Shown piece by piece: positions 59,410 to 64,000 of a stretch of DNA of 64,000 nucleotides. The notes beneath the pieces are model-generated. The model did no database searches. It saw nothing but the letters and a program-made list of their open reading frames with translations, and was not told the DNA's origin. This DNA comes from Streptomyces sp. CB02056. GTDB taxonomy: Bacteria; Actinomycetota; Actinomycetes; Streptomycetales; Streptomycetaceae. The stretch's first letter is position 1, and every line of letters begins with the position of its first letter. Made by a program: the position numbers and the translations under genes. The stretch covers positions 62,001 to 126,000 of the forward strand of contig NZ_LIPD01000006.1 in NCBI RefSeq assembly GCF_001905545.1. The letters are read 5' to 3'.

Positions 59410-60576
59410 ATGATAAGAGACATGCATACTTTCCGTAGTCGGATGACTTCTTTGAGTCGTGGCGCCGTCGGTGCTGTGGCGGTCATGTCCGTGCTGCCTT
59501 GCAGCCCGGCCGTGGCGGCCTCGCCCGTCGTTCCCGCCGCGGTGCCGCACGGCGAGCAGGCCTTCACCCCGGGGATCTACACCTTCGTGGTTCCGTCCGG
59601 GGTCACGCAGATGACCATCCGGGTCTGGGGCCGCGGCGGCGCCGGGGCGGGCGGAGGCGGCGGAGGCGGCGGCGGGGGCGGCGGTGGCGGCGGCTATTAC
59701 GCGATCCTGGTCACCAGCCCGGTCATGGGCGGTGGCGGGGGCGCTGGTGGCAGCGGCGGCAGCGGGGGCGGTGGGGGCGGAAGCGGGGGCTACTCGGAGT
59801 GCACCGCCACCGTCGCAGCGGGCCAGACCTTCCGCGTCCTCGTCCCCGGATCCGGCCGCCGGAGTGTCGGTGGCGGCGGTGGAGCGGGCGGTGGCGGCGG
59901 CGCCGCAGGAACCGCCTTCGCCAGCGGCCAGACCGGTACCGCCGGCGCGGGCGGCGGCGGGGGCGGTGCCGACACCTTCATCACGCTCGCCCAGGTCTCC
60001 GGGCCCAGCGCCCGGGTCACCGCTCGCGCGGGTGGCAACGGGAGCGCCGGACGCCCGGGCCCCGGCGGCGGTGCCGGGCAAGGAGGGGAGAACGGCAAGT
60101 TCGGCGGTTCGGGCGGCGCGGGCGGTTCGGGCGGCGCTTCCGGCGGCCTCAGCGGAGTAGGCGGTGCCGGCGGCGGGGGCCGCAGCGACGCGGGGCGCTG
60201 TTCCGGCACGGGCTCGGCGTTGCCCGGCAGTTCCGGGACCACCGGCCCGGCAGGTGCCGCTGGTGCCGGCGGTGTCACCGGCGGTCAAGGCACGGCAGGT
60301 CGGCCCGGTTCGGGCGAGCTTGGCGGCGCGGGCGGCGCCGGCGGGGCGGGCGGCGCCGGGGGCGTGCCGCCGACGACGACTGTCACTCCGCCCGCCGGCA
60401 CCGGTGCCGGAGGCAGCGGGGGCAACGGCGGCACCGGCGGCACGGGAGGCCAGGGAGGAAACGGCGGCGGCCCGAACCCCAACCCGAGCCCGCAGTCGGG
60501 CTTCACCGGCGCCAGCGGCACTGGCGCCCAGCAGGGCAGCCCGGGCGGCCCCGCCTACGCCCTGATCAGCTGGTAG
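59410..60576 (+). CDS. secreted polyglycine-rich protein
   Basis: 388 residues. A signal peptide (~1-37: GAVGAVAVMSVLPCSPAVAA) leads to a conserved-looking strand segment (GIYTFVVPSGVTQMTIRVWG), then ~290 residues of GGX/GGA repeats with runs of up to 15 Gly, broken by short strand segments (SECTATVAAGQTFRVLVPGS; ADTFITLAQVSGPSARVTAR), ending QGSPGGPAYALISW. The TFVVPSGVT start is typical of glycine-rich surface proteins that precede a polyglycine loop. No anchor motif; probably a secreted or hyphal-surface structural protein. ATG 59410 has GGGGAG five bases upstream. Confidence 0.75.
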   Translation: MIRDMHTFRSRMTSLSRGAVGAVAVMSVLPCSPAVAASPVVPAAVPHGEQAFTPGIYTFVVPSGVTQMTIRVWGRGGAGAGGGGGGGGGGGGGGGYYAILVTSPVMGGGGGAGGSGGSGGGGGGSGGYSECTATVAAGQTFRVLVPGSGRRSVGGGGGAGGGGGAAGTAFASGQTGTAGAGGGGGGADTFITLAQVSGPSARVTARAGGNGSAGRPGPGGGAGQGGENGKFGGSGGAGGSGGASGGLSGVGGAGGGGRSDAGRCSGTGSALPGSSGTTGPAGAAGAGGVTGGQGTAGRPGSGELGGAGGAGGAGGAGGVPPTTTVTPPAGTGAGGSGGNGGTGGTGGQGGNGGGPNPNPSPQSGFTGASGTGAQQGSPGGPAYALISW

Positions 60577-61025
60577 GAGTTGCGGTTCGGGGCCGCAGCC
60601 TTGGGCCTCCGACGGCATCTCACCACGCTGGACAACCTGAAGACCCGGGACGCAGCCCTCATGGTCTGACTACCCGAGCCTCCAGGACGGGCCCGACTCC
60701 TTCAGGAACCGGGCCCGAACCGTGTGTCCTGGAACATCGGCTCCGATCGGCGCCCGACGTTTCGATCCGCACGAACGAACCTCAGCCGCCACGTTCGTCG
60801 ACCTCAGCGAGGCAAGCGACCTGCGGCTCGCCACATCCACCGTCATCCCGCGGCCTTCGGCGAGACCGTCCGTACGGGCTTGGAGTCACAGGCTGGGCCG
60901 ATGGAATCCCTGGTCACGGCCGTTCACGCACGGCACCGAATATTGCATCCGCTGCAATACCGCGCGTTATACCGGCAGAGAGTGCTTATTCCCGGAGTGT
61001 CGCATTCGTCCAGTGTTGGGCAATC
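60577..61025. other. gap with a lower-GC patch
   Basis: About 450 bases between a plus- and a minus-strand gene. At ~60935-61020 the DNA is clearly less GC-rich than elsewhere and contains TATTGCA and TGCAATA facing each other over five bases, perhaps a weak terminator. No gene is supported. Confidence 0.4.
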
Positions 61026-61907
61026 TCACTGGGTTCTCTGCGTGGGCTGGGGGCTGTTCCAGCTGGCGAGGAGGTCGAGGGTTTCAGCGTCGCGGCTGCC
61101 GGGCGGGACGGTGCAGAGGATGAGGTAGAGGCCGTCGCCGGCAGTGAGTTGGGTGGTCTCGTAGGTGAAGGTGAGATCGCCGACGAGGGGGTGGTGGATG
61201 CGCTTGGCACCGGCGCGGTGGCGGCGGACGTCGTGGCGGGCCCATCGCTGGCGGAAGGCGTCGCCGCCGCGGATGGAGAGTTCGCCGATCAGGTCGGTGA
61301 GGGCCTTGTCGTGGGGGCTGCGTCCGGATTCGGCGCGCAGGGTGGCGACGTTCTGGTCGGCGACGGCGGCCCAGTCGGGGTAGAAGGCGGTGGCGGCGGG
61401 GTCGAGGAAGGTGAAGCGGGCTGCGTTGGCCGGGCGGGCGGGGCTGTCGAAGATGGGGGCGAACAGGGCGCGGGCGAGGGTGTTGGCGGCCAGGAGGTCG
61501 AGGCGGGCGTTGCGGATGTAGGCGGGAACGCCGCTGATCGTTTCGACGAGGTTGCGCAGGCCGGGGCGGACGGCCTGGCGGGCGGGGCGGGCCGCTCCCG
61601 CTGCGCCGATCGCCGTGGCGTTGGCGGCGCGGACAAGGTCGAAGAGGTGGGCGCGCTCGGCGTCGTCCAGCAGGAGGGTGCGGGCGATGGCGTCGAGGAC
61701 GGCGTCGGTGGCGCCGCGGGCGTCGCCTCGTTCGAGGCGGGTGTAGTAGGGGACGCTGACGCCGGCGAGCTGCGCGACTTCCTCGCGGCGCAGGCCGGGG
61801 ACGCGGCGGGTGCGGTCGAGCGGGGAGGGGGTGAGGCCGGCCTGCTCGGGGGTGACGCGGGCCCGGCGGGTGGTGAGGAAGTCGCGGATCTCGCTGCGTC
61901 GGTCCAT
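61026..61907 (-). CDS. XRE-type regulator with MmyB-like ligand domain
   Basis: 293 residues. The N-terminal HTH reads REEVAQLAGVSVPYYTRLER (residues ~40-60), the rest is the MmyB-like domain (VRPGLRNLVETISGVPAYIR ... DLLAANTLARALFAP ... KRIHHPLVGDLTFTYET). Such proteins repress a neighbouring gene, often a dehydrogenase or exporter. ATG 61907 with GAGG upstream. It diverges from the MFS gene with 107 bases between, so it likely controls that transporter and the dehydrogenase after it. Confidence 0.88.
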   Translation of the reverse strand: MDRRSEIRDFLTTRRARVTPEQAGLTPSPLDRTRRVPGLRREEVAQLAGVSVPYYTRLERGDARGATDAVLDAIARTLLLDDAERAHLFDLVRAANATAIGAAGAARPARQAVRPGLRNLVETISGVPAYIRNARLDLLAANTLARALFAPIFDSPARPANAARFTFLDPAATAFYPDWAAVADQNVATLRAESGRSPHDKALTDLIGELSIRGGDAFRQRWARHDVRRHRAGAKRIHHPLVGDLTFTYETTQLTAGDGLYLILCTVPPGSRDAETLDLLASWNSPQPTQRTQ

Positions 61908-62014
61908 GCCCTCGACACTACGGCCGCACCCCTCACGGGACACAGGCGTGGGGGTCCTTGTCAGGGTCTGCTTCACCGCCCCGCTGACGCCCGGGGCGCG
62001 GTTGTCTGGAGGGC

Positions 62015-63406
62015 ATGACCGATCCGACCACCCGAACAGACGCCTCGATTCCCGCCACCGCTCCCGCCCACGCCCACGGCCGGCAGCCTGTCACCGGCCC
62101 GGCTCCGGTGCCGGGTGCGCGGTTCGCGCTCGGGGCGGCGCTGCTGGGGTTCTTCGTGATCACGCTGGACGCGCTGATCGTCAGCGTCGCGCTGCCCGCG
62201 ATCGGCTCCGACCTGGGCGGCGGAATCAGCGGGCTGCAGTGGGTGGTGGACGGCTACACCCTGATGCTGGCCGCATTGCTGTTCTCTGCCGGGTCGGTCT
62301 CGGACCGGATCGGCGCGAAGCGGGCGTTCGGCCTCGGCCTGGTGCTGTTCCTACCGGCGTCGACCGTGTGCGGGCTGGCACCGACGCTGGGGGTGCTGGT
62401 GGCGGCCCGGCTCGTACAGGGCGCGGGGGCAGCGGTGATGATGCCGGCTACCCTGGCGCTGATCCGCGAGGCGTTCCCCGACGCCGAGCGGCGCACCCGG
62501 GCGCTGGCGCTGTGGGCGGTGGGCGGGTCGGTGGGCTCCGCCGCTGGCCCGCTGGTCGGCGGGGCGTTGGCCGGGTGGGACTGGCGGTGGATCTTCTTCA
62601 TCAACCTACCCGTCGGCCTGCTGGCACTCGTGCTGCTGGGCCGCGCGCCCTCCTCCCCGCGGCGGTCGGTGCCGTTCGACGTGGTCGGCCAGGTCGCCGC
62701 AGTGGCGGCGCTGGGCGCGCTCACCTACGCGCTGATCGAGGGCGGCCAGGCCGGGTTCGGCAGCGCCCGGATCGTGGGGGCGCTGGTGCTCGCGGTGGCG
62801 GCGGCCGTGTTCCTGGTCCGCCAAGCGCGGGGGCGGGCACCGATGATGCCGCTGGACCTGTTCCGCTCCCGCCCGGTGGTGGCCTCGCTGGTGGCCGGGT
62901 TCGCGCTGAACGTCGGCTTCTATGGGGTGACGTTCCTGTTCAGCCTGTACTTCCAGACCTTCCGGGGCATGTCGGCGGCCGTCGCGGGCCTGCTGTTCCT
63001 GCCGATGACGCTGCAGAGCGTGGGCGTGTCCTTCGTCCCGAAGCGGCGGCCACCCTCCGCTTCGGCGCCAAGGCCACGATGGTCGCCGGGCAGGTGGCGA
63101 TGGGTGCCGGGCTGGTGGTGCTGTGCCTGCTGCCGGCCACCGTGCCGGTGTGGGTGGTCGCGCTGGCGCTGGTGCCGGTGTCGTTCGGCGGCACGCTGGC
63201 GGTCCCCGCGATGACCGGCCTGATGCTGGGCTCCGTCCCGGCCGAGCGGGCCGGGCTGGCCTCCGGCGTGCTGAACACCCTCCGCCAGGTCGGCGGGACC
63301 GTGGCCGTCGCCGTCTACGGCGCCCTCGTCACCGCTGGCCCCTTCACCGCCGGCATGCGCACCGGCTTGATCGCCGCCGCCGGCCTGCTCAAGGAGATTT
63401 GGACCC
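62015..63406 (+). pseudogene. MFS (DHA2/EmrB-QacA) drug exporter, frameshifted
   Basis: The frame from ATG 62015 (TGGAGGG upstream) codes a 14-helix type exporter: ALLGFFVITLDALIVSVALP, GRLV-type motif A as SDRIGAKRAFGLGL, motif C ALWAVGGSVGSAAGPLVGGA. At ~63041-63050 it turns into Arg/Pro/Cys shadow. Restoring one base there continues ATLRFGAKATMVAGQVAMGA and on to GLMLGSVPAERAGLASGVLN, as family members do. The true stop before the dehydrogenase gene is unclear. Sequencing error or recent mutation; otherwise a proton-driven multidrug exporter. Confidence 0.75.
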
Positions 63407-64000
63407 ATGCGAGCAACCGTGCTGTACGGAGCCGGAGACGTGCGTGTCGAGAACGTGCCCGACCCGGTGATCAAGAACCCCACCGACGCGATCGTGCGGG
63501 TGCTGCGAGCCGCGGTCTGCGGCAGCGACCTGCACCCCTACCGCTCCGCCCCCGCCAGCGGCACCGGCCGGCAGATGGGCCACGAGTTCCTCGGCACTGT
63601 CGAGGACGTCGGCCCCGAGGTGACCGGCCTCAAACGCGGCGACCTGGTGCTGTCCCCGTTCACCTACGCGGACAACACCTGCTGGTGGTGCGAGCACGGC
63701 CTGCAGACCTCCTGCCCGCACGGCGGCCGGTACGGCTTCGACGGCGTCGACGGCGGCCAGGGCGAGGCCGTGCGCGTCCCGCAGGCCGACGGCACCCTCG
63801 TCAAGATCCCCGCCGCCGTAGACGAGGCGCTGCTGCCCTCCCTGCTGACGCTCACCGACGTGTTCTGCACCGGCCACCACGCCGCCGTCACCGCCCAGGT
63901 GAGCCCCGGCAGCAGCATCGCGGTCGTCGGGGACGGCGCGGTCGGCCTGTGCGCGGTCCTCGCAGCCCGGCGCCTGGGCGCCGAGCAGGTGATCCTTATG
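63407..64000 (+). CDS. zinc-dependent alcohol dehydrogenase (partial)
   Basis: First 198 residues of a medium-chain dehydrogenase; continues past the window. Catalytic zinc site: Cys in RAAVCGSDLHPYRS and His-Glu in MGHEFLGTV. Structural zinc loop: NTCWWCEHGLQTSC. The Rossmann cofactor motif begins at VVGDGAVGLCAVLAARRLGA. ATG 63407 has AAGGAG about nine bases upstream. Adjacent to the MFS gene and the XRE regulator, a common trio in streptomycetes. Confidence 0.88.
   Translation, partial: MRATVLYGAGDVRVENVPDPVIKNPTDAIVRVLRAAVCGSDLHPYRSAPASGTGRQMGHEFLGTVEDVGPEVTGLKRGDLVLSPFTYADNTCWWCEHGLQTSCPHGGRYGFDGVDGGQGEAVRVPQADGTLVKIPAAVDEALLPSLLTLTDVFCTGHHAAVTAQVSPGSSIAVVGDGAVGLCAVLAARRLGAEQVILM

Noticed and set aside
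59640..60540. Glycine-rich repeats as a mycobacterial PE_PGRS protein
   Set aside because: There is no PE domain; a standard signal peptide and TFVVPSGVT segment are present instead.
60722..61123. Frame with a C-x2-C ... C-x4-C pattern (YCIRCNTARYTGRECLFPEC)
   Set aside because: No ribosome site, poor composition elsewhere, and it runs into the well-supported XRE regulator on the other strand.
1..64000. CRISPR arrays, tRNA/rRNA genes, insertion sequences, phage structural genes, prophage integrase
   Set aside because: Scanning by eye found no spaced direct repeats, no cloverleaf with CCA-type ends and no transposase, integrase or capsid-like protein; short RNA genes could still be missed.

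Overview
The window is chromosomal DNA from a high-GC mycelial actinomycete, most likely Streptomyces or Kitasatospora. Support: very high GC with GTG/TTG starts and strong purine-rich ribosome sites, an SsgA-like sporulation protein (23792-24214), DUF317, DUF6328, DUF7218 and SCO6880-family proteins, and an F420-type oxidoreductase. No rRNA, tRNA, CRISPR array, integrase, insertion sequence or replication gene was found.

Region 1 (1-24.4 kb) looks like a stress and housekeeping segment. It holds a minus-strand Mrp-type cation/proton antiporter operon (mnhE-F-G-mbhD-B-C-D, running off the left end), a DUF7218 protein, an SDR, a HAD phosphatase lacking its middle, a methyltransferase, a YihY protein, an LLM F420 oxidoreductase, a large HPII-type catalase and a GH15 glycosidase. 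A tight minus-strand operon follows (pyruvate oxidase-like enzyme, FAD/Fe-S 2-hydroxyacid dehydrogenase, DUF1360, enolase-superfamily enzyme). Divergent from it, behind a SigB-like promoter, are an SRPBCC protein and a flavin oxidoreductase. DUF6328, two hypotheticals and the SsgA-like protein close the region.

Region 2 (24.4-26.3 kb) is a convergent pair, a PD-(D/E)XK/DUF5655 nuclease-like protein and a beta-type DNA methyltransferase, separated by a strong terminator.

Region 3 (26.3-58.3 kb) is a plus-strand island of about 30 genes built around a type IV secretion (T4SS) machine: muramidase-NlpC/P60 hydrolase, a small two-helix membrane protein, a possible VirB8-like protein, a VirB6/TrbL-like polytopic protein, a VirB3-like/VirB4-N protein (SCO6880 family), a separate VirB4 ATPase, a relaxase-like protein and a VirD4 coupling ATPase. 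Between and after them lie many small proteins of unknown function. At least eight of these, otherwise unrelated and including the relaxase-like and a RelE/ParE-like protein, end in the same kind of tail: a short R-[VL]-x-A-A-x-A-R-S motif, 20-35 Ala/Pro/Thr-rich residues, and a basic end. I infer this is a sorting or secretion tag read by the VirD4 protein; it is the most interesting signal here. A second shared element is a 60-75-residue module repeated in several of the proteins. Inserted cargo includes an HNH-NACHT protein of lower GC (a probable anti-phage defence gene) and an MFS/HAD pair. A perfect hairpin near 58.26 kb ends the block.

Region 4 (58.3-64 kb) has a frameshifted small HTH gene, two small proteins, a secreted polyglycine protein, an XRE regulator divergent from an MFS drug exporter (frameshifted), and the start of a zinc alcohol dehydrogenase. 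Three genes show the same one-base-missing frameshift in G/C runs and three more lack a normal start codon, so either this assembly contains small errors or these genes are decaying.
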